From an uncultured Oscillospiraceae bacterium (GTDB lineage: Bacteria; Bacillota; Clostridia; Oscillospirales; Acutalibacteraceae): a DNA stretch of 29,107 nucleotides. The notes under the pieces are model-generated. The model was not told where the DNA came from and did no database searches. It saw only the letters and a program-made list of their open reading frames with translations. Below, piece by piece: positions 1 through 7,751 of the stretch (position 1 is the first letter of the stretch; every line of letters starts with the position of its first letter). The stretch spans positions 1-29,107 of the forward strand of contig URQJ01000005.1 of assembly GCA_900549945.1 (NCBI GenBank). Direction: 5' to 3'. The position numbers and the translations under genes were made by a program.

Positions 1-476
1 ATCGGCGCCGCGATCTGGTCGGGCTGAAAGCCGAGGCCGATCAGCGTGCTGCGCGCGCGGCTGCGGCAGGTGAGGCCGCCGTCCGCGATGAAGCGGTCGT
101 TCAGCTCGGTCTGCTTTAAAATCAGCGCGTCGATGTCGTCCGGCACGGCGGCGATCTCCGCGTTCAGCCGCTCAAGCTCCGCTTCCATCTTCAAAAGCGG
201 CTCGAATACGGTCATCACCTCGTCAAAGGCAGGCTTTTCCATGTCGCGGCAGACGTGCTGCTCCATGTAGCCGACCGAGGTGTCTCGGGCCGGCGTAAAG
301 CTGCCCTCGTCCGCGCTGTATTCGCCGTTCAAAACCTTGAAAAGCGTCGTTTTTCCGGAACCATTGATGCCGACAAGGCCGATTCGGTCGCCCTTCTGCA
401 CTTCAAAGGAAATATTTTCGATAATTGTATCGGTGCCAAACATCTTTTTTATGTTATTGACCGTTAAAATCGCCAT
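1..476 (-). CDS. ABC-F family ATP-binding protein (N-terminal part, cut by window edge)
   Basis: This is the first 158 codons of a soluble ABC ATPase with no membrane segments. The translation begins MAILTVNNIKKMFG and has a Walker A motif, GINGSGKTTL, near residues 36-45. A Q-loop-like VGYMEQHV follows, and then a charged helical stretch with many Glu and Leu that fits the start of the arm region inserted in ABC-F proteins. ABC-F proteins act on the ribosome as translation factors or antibiotic-protection factors rather than as transporters. The start is set by a GGGAG ribosome binding site 5' of the ATG at 476, read leftward, and a consensus-like promoter lies further upstream. The signature motif and the second ATPase domain lie outside the window, so the subfamily cannot be assigned. 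Confidence 0.9.
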   Translation of the reverse strand, partial: MAILTVNNIKKMFGTDTIIENISFEVQKGDRIGLVGINGSGKTTLFKVLNGEYSADEGSFTPARDTSVGYMEQHVCRDMEKPAFDEVMTVFEPLLKMEAELERLNAEIAAVPDDIDALILKQTELNDRFIADGGLTCRSRARSTLIGLGFQPDQIAAP

Positions 477-507
477 GATGTGTCTCCCTCAATCCATAAT
501 CCATATT

Positions 508-536
508 ATTATAGCGGATTCCGCCCGGCAAATCAA
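508..536 (-). promoter_or_regulatory. Sigma-A-type promoter for the ABC-F gene
   Basis: Read on the minus strand there is TTGATT (531-536), a 17-bp spacer and a perfect TATAAT (508-513). It lies about 30 bp upstream of the ABC-F start. It is divergent from, and close to, the promoter of the next gene. Confidence 0.75.
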
Positions 537-557
537 GAAAAGTTCACGGATTTTCGG

Positions 558-586
558 TTGATAATCGGTTTCCGCCGCGCTATAAT
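558..586 (+). promoter_or_regulatory. Sigma-A-type promoter for the TIM-barrel isomerase gene
   Basis: TTGATA (558-563), a 17-bp spacer and TATAAT (581-586) form a near-consensus promoter. It lies about 50 bp before the ATG at 638. Confidence 0.75.
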
Positions 587-637
587 GAAAAACAAAGCCG
601 GAGACACAGCAGCTCCGGCACGGAAAGGAAGCATGCT

Positions 638-1423
638 ATGCGCGTCGGTATATCCGCGGCCTCTCTGTATCCGATGGAAACGGAGAAGGCGCTCTGTCAT
701 TTGAACGACCTCGGCTACACGCTGTTTGAGATCTTTTTTAACGCTTACTGTGAGACACAGCCGGATTTCTGCGCGCTTTTGAACGGCCTGCGGGCGTCGC
801 GCGGCGCAGAAATTAAGTCGGTGCATCCGTTTACCTCGTCTCTCGAGTCCATGCTGCTTTTCGAGCGGTACGAGCGCCGCCTCGAGGAGGGCCTCACGCT
901 CTATAAAAACTATATGGAGGCGGCGAAGCGGGTCGGCGCGGAGATCCTCGTGCTGCACGGGCAGCGCCTCGGCGCCGGCTCGCTGAGCGACCGGGAATAC
1001 TGCGCGCGTTACAGGACGCTGTACCGGGCCGGGCAGGCGCTCGGCATCACGGTCGCACAGGAAAACGTGCGGCTGTTCCGCAGCGCGTCGCCGGAATTTA
1101 TCCGCACCATGCGCCGCGAGCTCGGCGCGGAATGCGCCTTTGTGCTCGACACAAAGCAGGCCGTGATGAGCGGCTACGCGCCCGAGCAGCTTGTGGAAGC
1201 CATGGGGGAGCGCCTCGTCCACGTGCATCTGAGCGACCACACGGAAACGGAGAGCTGCCTTCTGCCCGGCGAGGGCAGCTTCGACCTTATCGCGTTTAAG
1301 AGCGCGCTGTGCGGCGTCGGCTACACAGGGGATGTGATCACCGAGGTGTACCGGCCGTCTATCCGCGATGACGCCGCGCTGCAAAAGGCGCTTTTTGTCA
1401 CAAAATCGGTTTTTGAGGAATAA
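638..1423 (+). CDS. Sugar phosphate isomerase/epimerase-like TIM-barrel protein
   Basis: This 261-residue cytoplasmic protein resembles the xylose isomerase-like TIM-barrel superfamily (AP endonuclease 2 / IolE / hexulose-phosphate isomerase-like). It starts MRVGISAASLYP. Barrel-strand motifs with plausible metal ligands include VLHGQRLG, VAQENVR, FVLDTKQA and LVHVHLSDH near residue 200, followed by a late ITEVYRP. Glu, Asp and His at these strand ends normally hold a divalent metal. The substrate cannot be read from the sequence. An AAGGAA ribosome binding site lies 7 bp before the ATG. The gene has its own promoter and stands alone between a divergent ABC-F gene and nrdR. An endonuclease IV role is less likely because the family's longer His-rich motif set is not evident. 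Confidence 0.8.
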   Translation: MRVGISAASLYPMETEKALCHLNDLGYTLFEIFFNAYCETQPDFCALLNGLRASRGAEIKSVHPFTSSLESMLLFERYERRLEEGLTLYKNYMEAAKRVGAEILVLHGQRLGAGSLSDREYCARYRTLYRAGQALGITVAQENVRLFRSASPEFIRTMRRELGAECAFVLDTKQAVMSGYAPEQLVEAMGERLVHVHLSDHTETESCLLPGEGSFDLIAFKSALCGVGYTGDVITEVYRPSIRDDAALQKALFVTKSVFEE

Positions 1424-1437
1424 AGCTGCATTTTTTC

Positions 1438-1467
1438 TTGATTTTTGGAGGATCCCTGTAGTATAAT
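1438..1467 (+). promoter_or_regulatory. Promoter for nrdR
   Basis: TTGATT (1438-1443), an 18-bp spacer and TATAAT (1462-1467) stand about 40 bp before the nrdR start. No NrdR box repeat was recognised around it. Confidence 0.65.
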
Positions 1468-1508
1468 AAAAAATAATCGACCGGCAAATATTTTTGGGAG
1501 GGTTTACC

Positions 1509-1967
1509 ATGAAGTGCCCCTATTGCGGATACAGTGAAAGCAAGGTTATCGACTCGAGACCGACCGACGAGGGCGAACGCATTCGCCGTCGCCGCGAGTG
1601 CCTGAAGTGCACAAAGCGCTTTACCACCTACGAGGTGATCGAAACGGTTCCGGTTGTCGTCGTCAAAAAGGACAAGTCCCGCGAGACGTTTGACCGCAAT
1701 AAGCTTCTGAACGGCCTCCTGCGCGCCTGCGAAAAACGCCCGGTATCGCTCGAAACGCTCGAGCGGATCGTAGACGAAATCGAAGTGCTGCTGCAAAACT
1801 CGCTCGACCGCGAGGTGCCCTCGCACATGATCGGCACGTATGCAATGGAGAAGCTCAAAGCTGTGGACGAGGTGGCGTATGTGCGCTTTGCGTCCGTTTA
1901 CCGCCAGTTTAAGGACATCAACAGCTTCATGGAGGAGTTGAGCAAGCTCATCAGCAGCAAGAACTGA
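1509..1967 (+). CDS. nrdR: Transcriptional repressor NrdR
   Basis: NrdR is the zinc/ATP-cone repressor of ribonucleotide reductase genes. It senses ATP/dATP and binds NrdR boxes. The protein is 152 residues, the usual family length. The N-terminal zinc ribbon is MKCPYCGY with Cys3 and Cys6, paired with [13 protein letters not shown] (Cys31, Cys34). The ATP-cone follows from about residue 49, with [16 protein letters not shown]. The ATG at 1509 is chosen over an in-frame TTG at 1494 because GGGAGG lies just before it and because NrdR proteins begin MKCP. The small cysteine-rich gene follows after 10 bp and is probably co-transcribed. No ribonucleotide reductase gene is in the window. Confidence 0.97.
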   Translation: MKCPYCGYSESKVIDSRPTDEGERIRRRRECLKCTKRFTTYEVIETVPVVVVKKDKSRETFDRNKLLNGLLRACEKRPVSLETLERIVDEIEVLLQNSLDREVPSHMIGTYAMEKLKAVDEVAYVRFASVYRQFKDINSFMEELSKLISSKN

Positions 1968-1977
1968 GGTGCGCCAT

Positions 1978-2412
1978 ATGAATGAAATTTGCGGCTTAGG
2001 CTGCTGCGGCTGCTGCGGGAGCAGGAATGCCTGCGGCGGTTGTGCAGAGACGGACGGCCATCCTTTCGGCGGCTCCTGCATTGCGGCGGAATGCGTGAAA
2101 AGCGGCGGTACAGAGGCGATGCTCCGGTTTAAAGCGGCGCTGATCGCAGAGATCAACGCGCTCGGCATTCCGGGCCTTGCAGTCCGCGATATGAATCTTC
2201 TGATCGGCTCCTACGTAAACCTCGAATACACGCTGCCGAGCGGCGCACGCGCAAAGCTGCTCGAGGACAACCGCGTGTACTGGGGCAATCAGGTGGAAAT
2301 ACCGGACAGCCCGCGCTGCTACGGACTTGTGGCGGACGACCGCCATCTGCTCGTATGCACCTACGGCTGCGGCGGGTCGGATCCAGAAATTGTTTTATAC
2401 AAAAAGAGATGA
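1978..2412 (+). CDS. Cysteine-rich small protein, DUF3795-like
   Basis: This 144-residue cytoplasmic protein has a dense N-terminal cysteine cluster, CGLGCCGCC at residues 5-13, followed by Cys19, Cys22, Cys34 and Cys39. The rest is a mixed alpha/beta domain with a final CTYGCGG motif. The cysteine spacing recalls DUF3795-type putative metal-binding proteins, but the match is from memory and loose. The ATG at 1978 is preferred over an in-frame GTG at 1969 because GAGGTG is placed 6 bp upstream of it. It sits 10 bp after nrdR and before a strong terminator, so nrdR and this gene probably form one transcript. Its function is unknown; binding of zinc or an Fe-S cluster is the most that can be inferred. 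Confidence 0.7.
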   Translation: MNEICGLGCCGCCGSRNACGGCAETDGHPFGGSCIAAECVKSGGTEAMLRFKAALIAEINALGIPGLAVRDMNLLIGSYVNLEYTLPSGARAKLLEDNRVYWGNQVEIPDSPRCYGLVADDRHLLVCTYGCGGSDPEIVLYKKR

Positions 2413-2421
2413 AATATGAAT

Positions 2422-2454
2422 GGGGCTGCGGCGATAAACCGCGGCCCCGCTTTT
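2422..2454 (+). terminator. Rho-independent terminator of the nrdR transcript
   Basis: A 10-bp stem, GGGGCTGCGG (2422-2431) with CCGCGGCCCC (2439-2448) and one G-U wobble, has a 7-nt loop and is followed by GC and TTTT. It touches the 3' end of the converging MATE gene and may also slow transcription arriving on the other strand. Confidence 0.85.
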
Positions 2455-3850
2455 ATATCTTCTTGATCCATTTGCGGCTGTGCAGCCGGAATACGCACCA
2501 CACGGCCTTGATGATCTGATCGATCTTGAGACAGGTGTAAATGAGGAACGGCGAAAGCCGCCAGTACAGGCCGGCAAGGGCGCCGAGCGGGACGCTCGCG
2601 GCCCACAGGAAGAGGATATCCGCGAGCATCAGGAATTTTGTGTCGCCGCCGCCGCGCAGCACGCCTTTTGTCAAAATGGAATTAACCGCCTGAAAAAAGA
2701 CGATAAAGCCGATGGCAAGCATGAGCTGCTCGGCGATTTCATGCGTTTCCGGCGTGATATCGTAGAAGCTGATCACGAGATCGCTGATCGCGGCAATCAA
2801 AACGCCGGCAAACAGGCCGATCGCGGCGCCGAGGCCGAGAAAGGTGTAGCCCTGCTTCTGCGCGCGCTCCGCCTTACCCTGTCCGAGCGTGTGGCCGGTG
2901 ATGATGGCGCTCGCGTTGGAGATGCCCTGAATGAACACGGTGGAAAGCTGCATCGTGACCGTCGTGATCGCGTTGGCAGAAACAAAATTCGCGCCGAGGC
3001 GGCCGACGACCATCGCGACGGCGTTGTTGCCGAGGCCGAGCAGCGTATCGCTGATCAAAACCGGGATGCTGATACGCAGGTATTCGCCGACCATGTCGCG
3101 GCATTTCATCAGCAGATGGCGCAGGCGGTAGGCGATCTTCTTTTCCACAAAGAGGAAATAGCCGCAGATAAAAGCGAACTCAAAGCACCGCGAGATCAGG
3201 GTGCCGAGCGCCGCACCCTCCACGCCCATGGCGGGCGCGCCGAAATTTCCGAAAATAAAGATCCAGTTTGCGGCGACGTTGATGAAAAACGCGACGATCG
3301 AGCAGATCAGCGGCAGCTTGACCTGCCCGATGCTGCGCAGCACGATGGTGGTCGTCAGCGAAAAGCCCAGAAGCCAGTAGCAGGGGATGCTCCACTTGAA
3401 ATAGCCGATGCCCTCGCGGATGACGTCGGCGTCCGTCGTGTAAATCTGCATCAGCGCGCCGGGCGCCGCGATCGTCGCGACCGTAAAGCCGAGCCCGATC
3501 ACAAAGCAGAGGCGGTACATGATCGTCACCGCCTTTTGCAGGGCCGATATGTTCTGCATGCCCCAAAAGCGCGCGGTCAGCACCGAGGCGCCCATGCCGA
3601 TGCCCATGCAGCAGATCTGGAACAGCGTGATGAACTGATTTGCGAGGCTCGAGGCGGAGATCGCGACCTCGCCGAGCTTGCCGAGCATGATCGTGTCCAT
3701 CATATTGACGCCGATCGTGATGAGGCTTTGCAGCGAGATCGGAATTGCAATTTTGGCGACATTTTGGTAAAACGCTTTGTCGCCGAGATAGGTTTTAAAT
3801 TCTGCCCTTGTCATTGTTCTGTTGCCCACACCTTTCAATAATTCCTCCAT
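2453..3850 (-). CDS. MATE family multidrug/cation efflux transporter
   Basis: This 465-residue integral membrane protein has about twelve hydrophobic segments and the two-lobe MATE pattern. The first lobe has IAIPISLQSLITIGVNMMD and ARFWGMQN. The second has ISIPVLISDTLLGLGNNAVA and TGHTLGQGKAERAQ. MATE proteins export drugs or metabolites in exchange for Na+ or H+. The start is uncertain. The ATG at 3850 begins MEELLKG, but a GGAGG lies inside its first codons, so initiation at the TTG at 3838 is quite possible. The ATG at 3814 (MTRAEF) is a third option. The gene has its own promoter with an overlapping dyad and no operon partner. Its substrate cannot be inferred. Confidence 0.93.
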   Translation of the reverse strand: MEELLKGVGNRTMTRAEFKTYLGDKAFYQNVAKIAIPISLQSLITIGVNMMDTIMLGKLGEVAISASSLANQFITLFQICCMGIGMGASVLTARFWGMQNISALQKAVTIMYRLCFVIGLGFTVATIAAPGALMQIYTTDADVIREGIGYFKWSIPCYWLLGFSLTTTIVLRSIGQVKLPLICSIVAFFINVAANWIFIFGNFGAPAMGVEGAALGTLISRCFEFAFICGYFLFVEKKIAYRLRHLLMKCRDMVGEYLRISIPVLISDTLLGLGNNAVAMVVGRLGANFVSANAITTVTMQLSTVFIQGISNASAIITGHTLGQGKAERAQKQGYTFLGLGAAIGLFAGVLIAAISDLVISFYDITPETHEIAEQLMLAIGFIVFFQAVNSILTKGVLRGGGDTKFLMLADILFLWAASVPLGALAGLYWRLSPFLIYTCLKIDQIIKAVWCVFRLHSRKWIKKI

Positions 3851-3859
3851 TTAGATTCC

Positions 3860-3888
3860 AGTATAGCAGAGTTTAGTTGCAAAGTAAA
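3860..3888 (-). promoter_or_regulatory. MATE promoter with overlapping inverted repeats
   Basis: On the minus strand TTTACT (plus-strand 3883-3888), a 17-bp spacer and TATACT (3860-3865) form a plausible promoter. Inverted repeats AGTATAG (3860-3866)/CTATACT (3889-3895) and AGTTTA (3870-3875)/TAAACT (3885-3890) overlap it. They could serve as an operator for a drug-responsive repressor, though no such regulator is nearby. Confidence 0.5.
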
Positions 3889-3923
3889 CTATACTTGCAG
3901 AAAAAATGGGAAATAAAACGGAA

Positions 3924-3939
3924 AATTGTACGTACAAGT
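3924..3939 (+). promoter_or_regulatory. Candidate AraR-type arabinose operator
   Basis: The perfect 12-bp palindrome TTGTACGTACAA (3926-3937), with an extra matching A/T pair at the ends of AATTGTACGTACAAGT, closely resembles the operator core recalled for Bacillus AraR. It lies just upstream of the -35 element of the arabinofuranosidase promoter. Control by an AraR-like repressor with arabinose as inducer is inferred; no araR gene is in the window. Confidence 0.65.
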
Positions 3940-3940
3940 A

Positions 3941-3968
3941 TTGAAAAATAAAAAAGAAGTGGTAGAAT
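3941..3968 (+). promoter_or_regulatory. Promoter of the arabinofuranosidase gene
   Basis: TTGAAA (3941-3946), a 16-bp spacer and TAGAAT (3963-3968) lie about 50 bp before the ATG at 4018 and directly downstream of the AraR-like palindrome. Confidence 0.6.
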
Positions 3969-4017
3969 AGGAGGCAGCAAAACGCTGTGCACTGCGCAGA
4001 GAGAAGAGGTAACGCTT

Positions 4018-5490
4018 ATGAGCAAGATTATCGTCAACACATTGGATAAGAAGAACAAAATCAACCGCAATATCTACGGCAACTTTTCCGAGCATCTCGG
4101 GCGCTGTATTTACAACGGCGTCTATGTCGGCGAAAACAGCGATATTCCGAACGTCAACGGCATGCGCACCGACGTTGTGGAGGCGCTGAAAAATATCAAG
4201 CTGCCGGTGCTGCGCTGGCCGGGCGGCTGCTTTGCGGACGAGTACCACTGGAAAGACGGCATCGGCCCGAAGGAAAACCGCAAAAAAATGATTAACACGC
4301 ACTGGGGCGGCGTGGTGGAGGACAATTCCTTCGGCACGCACGAGTTTTTGGAGCTCTGCCGGCAGATCGGCTGCGAGCCGTACATCAACGGCAACGTCGG
4401 CTCCGGCACCGTGCAGGAAATGAGCGAATGGATGGAGTACATGACCTTTGACGGCGTTTCTCCGATGGCAGCGCTGCGCGCGGAGAACGGGCATACCGAG
4501 CCGTGGAAGGTAAAGTATTTCGGCGTGGGCAACGAGAGCTGGGGCTGCGGCGGCAACATGCGCCCGTCGTACTATGCGGATCTCTACCGCCGTTTCCAGA
4601 CCTATGTGCGCGACTACGGCGAGAACAAGGTGTTCCGCATCGCCTGCGGCCCGAATACCGACGATTATAACTGGACAGAGGAGGTCATGCGCATCGCCGG
4701 CGGGTATATGGACGGCCTAAGCCTCCACTACTACACGGTGCCCGGCGACTGGAACAAAAAGGGCTCCGCAACGGACTTCGACGAGGCGATGTATTACCAC
4801 ACGCTGAAAAAGGCCTTCTATATGGACGAGCTTGTCACGAAGCACGCGCAGATCATGGATCGGTATGACCCGGAGCACAAGGTCGGCCTGATCGTCGACG
4901 AATGGGGCACTTGGTTCGATGTGGAGCCGGGCACGAACCCGGGCTTCCTCTACCAGCAGAGCACCATGCGCGACGCGATGGTCGCCGCGCTGACGCTGAA
5001 TATCTTCAACGCCCACAGCGACCGCGTCGCGATGGCGAACATCGCGCAGCTTGTCAACGTCCTGCAAGCCGTCATCCTCACCGAGGGCGAGAAAATGGCG
5101 CTCACGCCGACGTACCACGTGTTCGACCTCTACAAGCACCATCAGGACGCGACGCTGCTCGGCACGTTTGCTGAAACAGAGGCGGTCGGCGTCGGCGACG
5201 ACACCGTGCAGAATCTCAGCGTATCGGCCTCCGAGGATGATGACGGCGCCGTGCATATCACGGCGGCAAATCTTTCGGCATCGGAGTGCTGCCCGGTCGA
5301 GCTCGAGCTGCTCGGCCGTGCGGACGGCAAGGTCAGTGGCCGTATCCTCACCGGCAGAATGGACGCGTACAACGACTTCGACTGCCCGGAGAATGTCAAG
5401 ATCCGCCCGATGGAGGGGTTGTTCATCGAAAACGGTGTGATCCGCTGCACACTGCCGGCCTGCTCGGTGGCGGAGATCACGATCGCCTGA
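4018..5490 (+). CDS. abfA: Alpha-L-arabinofuranosidase, GH51
   Basis: The enzyme releases alpha-L-arabinofuranosyl residues from arabinan and arabinoxylan oligosaccharides. The 490-residue length is typical of intracellular GH51 enzymes. There is no signal peptide, so it should act on imported oligosaccharides. The N-terminal [18 protein letters not shown] and [13 protein letters not shown] are family hallmarks. The acid/base is Glu173 in GVGNESWG and the nucleophile is Glu295 in VDEWGTW. A C-terminal beta-sandwich follows from about residue 380. The start has AGAGGT about 8 bp upstream. It has its own promoter and an AraR-like operator. The DUF6171-like gene overlaps its stop codon as TGATG. 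No sugar transporter or other arabinose gene is visible here. Confidence 0.97.
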   Translation: MSKIIVNTLDKKNKINRNIYGNFSEHLGRCIYNGVYVGENSDIPNVNGMRTDVVEALKNIKLPVLRWPGGCFADEYHWKDGIGPKENRKKMINTHWGGVVEDNSFGTHEFLELCRQIGCEPYINGNVGSGTVQEMSEWMEYMTFDGVSPMAALRAENGHTEPWKVKYFGVGNESWGCGGNMRPSYYADLYRRFQTYVRDYGENKVFRIACGPNTDDYNWTEEVMRIAGGYMDGLSLHYYTVPGDWNKKGSATDFDEAMYYHTLKKAFYMDELVTKHAQIMDRYDPEHKVGLIVDEWGTWFDVEPGTNPGFLYQQSTMRDAMVAALTLNIFNAHSDRVAMANIAQLVNVLQAVILTEGEKMALTPTYHVFDLYKHHQDATLLGTFAETEAVGVGDDTVQNLSVSASEDDDGAVHITAANLSASECCPVELELLGRADGKVSGRILTGRMDAYNDFDCPENVKIRPMEGLFIENGVIRCTLPACSVAEITIA

Positions 5491-5744
5491 TGGCCGAGGT
5501 GTTTTGCAGGCGCTGCCTCTTAAAGGATATGAGCGATTCGGAGTTCTTTGAATCCGTCAGCGCGTATGTACAGAATATCCCGCCCGAGCAGAAGGCGCCG
5601 GAAACGCTTTACCGCGAGCGGCTCGGAAAATGTACGGCGTGCGACCAGCTCGTCAACGGCATGTGCGCGCTGTGCGGCTGCTTCGTGGAGGTGCGTGCGG
5701 CGCGGAGGATCCGGCACTGTGCAAAAAGCAGCGATATTTGGTGA
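5490..5744 (+). CDS. Small zinc-finger-like protein, DUF6171 type
   Basis: This 84-residue protein has cysteines spaced for metal binding: Cys6 and Cys9 (FCRRC), Cys48 and Cys51 (CTACD), and Cys59, Cys62 and Cys64 in MCALCGCFVEVRAA, with Cys77 near the end. The pattern MCxLCGCFVE(V/I)RxA fits the uncharacterised DUF6171 family as I remember it. The ATG overlaps the arabinofuranosidase stop (TGATG), which supports this start and translational coupling. A longer upstream in-frame extension to 5286 would lie inside the GH51 gene and is rejected. Its function is unknown. A role in arabinose use is not implied by the sequence; coupling may be incidental. Confidence 0.75.
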   Translation: MAEVFCRRCLLKDMSDSEFFESVSAYVQNIPPEQKAPETLYRERLGKCTACDQLVNGMCALCGCFVEVRAARRIRHCAKSSDIW

Positions 5745-5766
5745 ATGGCAAAAACGACATACGCGC

Positions 5767-5795
5767 TTGTTTTCCGCGGTAAATTGTGGTATACT
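5767..5795 (+). promoter_or_regulatory. Promoter of the zinc dehydrogenase gene
   Basis: TTGTTT (5767-5772), a 17-bp spacer and TATACT (5790-5795) precede the ATG at 5843. A small hairpin, TGCCC-CGA-GGGCA (5796-5808), falls immediately after the -10 and would be at or near the 5' end of the transcript. Confidence 0.55.
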
Positions 5796-5842
5796 TGCCC
5801 CGAGGGCAGGTATGCCACTTTTATTTTGGAGGATGATGCAGT

Positions 5843-6868
5843 ATGTTGCAGCAGGTTATGACGGCGCCCGGGAAGATTGAGTTCCGGGAAATCGAAACGC
5901 CGGCGCCGAAGGCCGGCGAGGTTCTTGTGCGGATCATGAAGATCGGCGTCTGCGGGTCGGATATCCACGTCTGGCACGGCGAGCACCCGTTCACGAGCTA
6001 TCCCGTCACGCAGGGGCACGAGGTTTCGGGCGAAATTGCGGCGCTCGGCGCAGATGTCGAGGGCTTTGAAGTCGGGCAGAAGGTCACGATCCAGCCGCAG
6101 GTCGTCTGCGGAAAATGCTATCCCTGCCGTCACGGGAAATACAATCTCTGCGAATCCCTGAAGGTCATGGGCTTTCAGACAACGGGTGTCGCCTCGGAAT
6201 ACTTCGCGGTCGCCGCCGAAAAGGTCACGCTGCTGCCGCAGGAGATGAGCTTCGACGAGGGCGCGATGATCGAGCCGCTTGCCGTCGCCGTCCACGCCGT
6301 GCGGAAATTCGGCGACATCAAAGGCATGCGCGTTGCGGTGCTCGGCGCGGGGCCGATCGGCATCCTCGTTGCGCAGGCTGCCAAGGGGATGGGTGCTGAA
6401 AGTGTGCTGATCACAGACGTCAGCGCACTGCGCCTCGAAAAGGCGAAACAGTGCGGCGTCGATCACTGCGTGAATACGCGGGAGACCGATTTCGGCGCGG
6501 CGCTCGTCTCCGCCTTCGGCCCGGACAAGGCGGACGTCATTTACGACTGCGCCGGCAACGACGTGACGATGGGGCAGGCCATCCGGGATGCGCGCAAGGG
6601 CAGTACGATCATTCTGGTCGCCGTTTTTGCGGGTATGGCCAAGGTGGACCTTGCCGTTTTGAACGACCACGAGCTCAACCTCAACACGACGATGATGTAC
6701 CGCAATGAGGATTACATCGAGGCGATCGCGCTGGTCCGCGCGGGAAGGGTCGACTTAAAGCCGCTGATCTCAAAACACTTCGCCTTTAAGGATTATGCCG
6801 AGGCGTACCGATATATCGACGAAAACCGCGAGACGACGATGAAGGTGATCATCGACGTGCAGGCGTGA
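5843..6868 (+). CDS. Zinc-dependent medium-chain alcohol/polyol dehydrogenase
   Basis: This is a 341-residue MDR-family NAD(P)-dependent dehydrogenase of the sorbitol/threonine dehydrogenase type. The catalytic zinc site is Cys37 (GVCGSD), His59 and Glu60 (GHE). The structural zinc lobe has Cys89, Cys92, Cys95 and Cys103. The Rossmann motif GAGPIG lies in the second half, followed by an acidic residue in TDVS, which favours NAD over NADP. The substrate is likely a secondary alcohol or polyol, but it cannot be fixed from sequence. A GGAGG lies 10 bp upstream of the chosen ATG; an out-of-frame ATGATG directly abuts it and is probably not used. No terminator is visible before the exporter gene 34 bp downstream, so the two may be co-transcribed. 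Confidence 0.92.
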   Translation: MLQQVMTAPGKIEFREIETPAPKAGEVLVRIMKIGVCGSDIHVWHGEHPFTSYPVTQGHEVSGEIAALGADVEGFEVGQKVTIQPQVVCGKCYPCRHGKYNLCESLKVMGFQTTGVASEYFAVAAEKVTLLPQEMSFDEGAMIEPLAVAVHAVRKFGDIKGMRVAVLGAGPIGILVAQAAKGMGAESVLITDVSALRLEKAKQCGVDHCVNTRETDFGAALVSAFGPDKADVIYDCAGNDVTMGQAIRDARKGSTIILVAVFAGMAKVDLAVLNDHELNLNTTMMYRNEDYIEAIALVRAGRVDLKPLISKHFAFKDYAEAYRYIDENRETTMKVIIDVQA

Positions 6869-6902
6869 GCCTGCGATCAAAAAACAAGGATAGGAGACTG
6901 CT

Positions 6903-7742
6903 ATGCTGGATGTTCTGCTGGACGCACTGATCGATTCTTTGAAAATGCTGCCGTTTCTCTTTGCGGCCTATTTTCTGATCGAATATCTTGAGCACAAGGC
7001 AAGTGAAAAAATGACGCGCAGCCTGCAATCTCTCGGGCCGTGGGGGCCAGTCGGCGGCGCGGTGCTCGGCATTGTGCCGCAGTGCGGCTTTTCCGTTGCG
7101 GCGGCGAACTTCTATGCGGGCAGGCTGATCTCGCTCGGCACACTGCTCGCGGTGTTTATCGCGACAAGCGACGAGGCCATTCCGATTCTGCTTGCGCATC
7201 CGGATCAGCTCGGTTATATCGGGCCGATGCTTCTCATCAAGCTGATTTCGGCGGTCGCGGCCGGTCTGCTTGCAGACCTTTTCGTGCGGCGCTTTGTGAA
7301 GCCGCGGCGGGAGAAGCCTTTTGAGGAGCTCTGTGCCGACTGCGACTGTGAGCACCACAGCGTTCTCGTTTCCGCCCTGCGGCATACGCTGGAAATTTTC
7401 CTTTTCATCCTGCTTGTGAACCTGCTGCTCGGCCTCGCTTTTTACCTTGTCGGCGAGGAGAATATCTCCCGCGTGCTCTTGAGCGGCAGCGCGTTCCAGC
7501 CGTTTTTGACGGCGCTGATCGGTCTTGTGCCGAACTGCGCGGCTTCCGTGCTTCTGACGGAGCTGTTCGTCTCGGGCAGCCTGTCGTTCGGCTCCTGCAT
7601 GGCGGGGCTCTGCGCTGGCGCGGGCCTCGGTCTTGTCGTGCTGTTCCGCACAAACCGCCGGATCAGGGAAAACCTCGCGATTGTGGGAGCACTTTACGGC
7701 GCATCCGTTGTGACGGGACTGATTGTCAATTTTATCGCATAA
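6903..7742 (+). CDS. Putative heavy-metal/manganese exporter (ArsP_2 / 10-TM type)
   Basis: This 279-residue membrane protein has about eight to ten hydrophobic segments arranged as two repeats. Each repeat carries a similar motif: GIVPQCGFSVAAANFYAG in the first half and GLVPNCAASVLLTELFVSG in the second. The halves are joined by a cytoplasmic Cys/His segment, CADCDCEHH, around residues 144-152. This matches the family variously annotated as putative manganese transporter or arsenic efflux protein. The metal is not certain. An AGGAG lies just before the ATG. It follows the zinc dehydrogenase and is closed by a terminator. No metal riboswitch was recognised upstream. Confidence 0.82.
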   Translation: MLDVLLDALIDSLKMLPFLFAAYFLIEYLEHKASEKMTRSLQSLGPWGPVGGAVLGIVPQCGFSVAAANFYAGRLISLGTLLAVFIATSDEAIPILLAHPDQLGYIGPMLLIKLISAVAAGLLADLFVRRFVKPRREKPFEELCADCDCEHHSVLVSALRHTLEIFLFILLVNLLLGLAFYLVGEENISRVLLSGSAFQPFLTALIGLVPNCAASVLLTELFVSGSLSFGSCMAGLCAGAGLGLVVLFRTNRRIRENLAIVGALYGASVVTGLIVNFIA

Positions 7743-7751
7743 ACATGCAGG

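Noticed and set aside
2480..3841. 453-codon plus-strand open frame opposite the MATE gene
   Set aside because: It is a low-complexity Asp/Glu/Arg/Ala/His-rich frame exactly antisense to a well-recognised transporter and looks like a GC-driven shadow.
4005..4021. Near-identical initiation regions of the GH51 and LysR genes (GAGGT-A/T-ACGCTTATGA)
   Set aside because: Fifteen of 16 bases match, but ribosome binding sites are constrained and no wider similarity surrounds them, so coincidence is likely.
5833..5880. Fifteen-codon open frame (MMQYVAAGYDG...) overlapping the dehydrogenase start as a leader peptide
   Set aside because: Its ATG directly abuts the GGAGG, leaving no spacing for the ribosome, and there is no attenuator structure around it.
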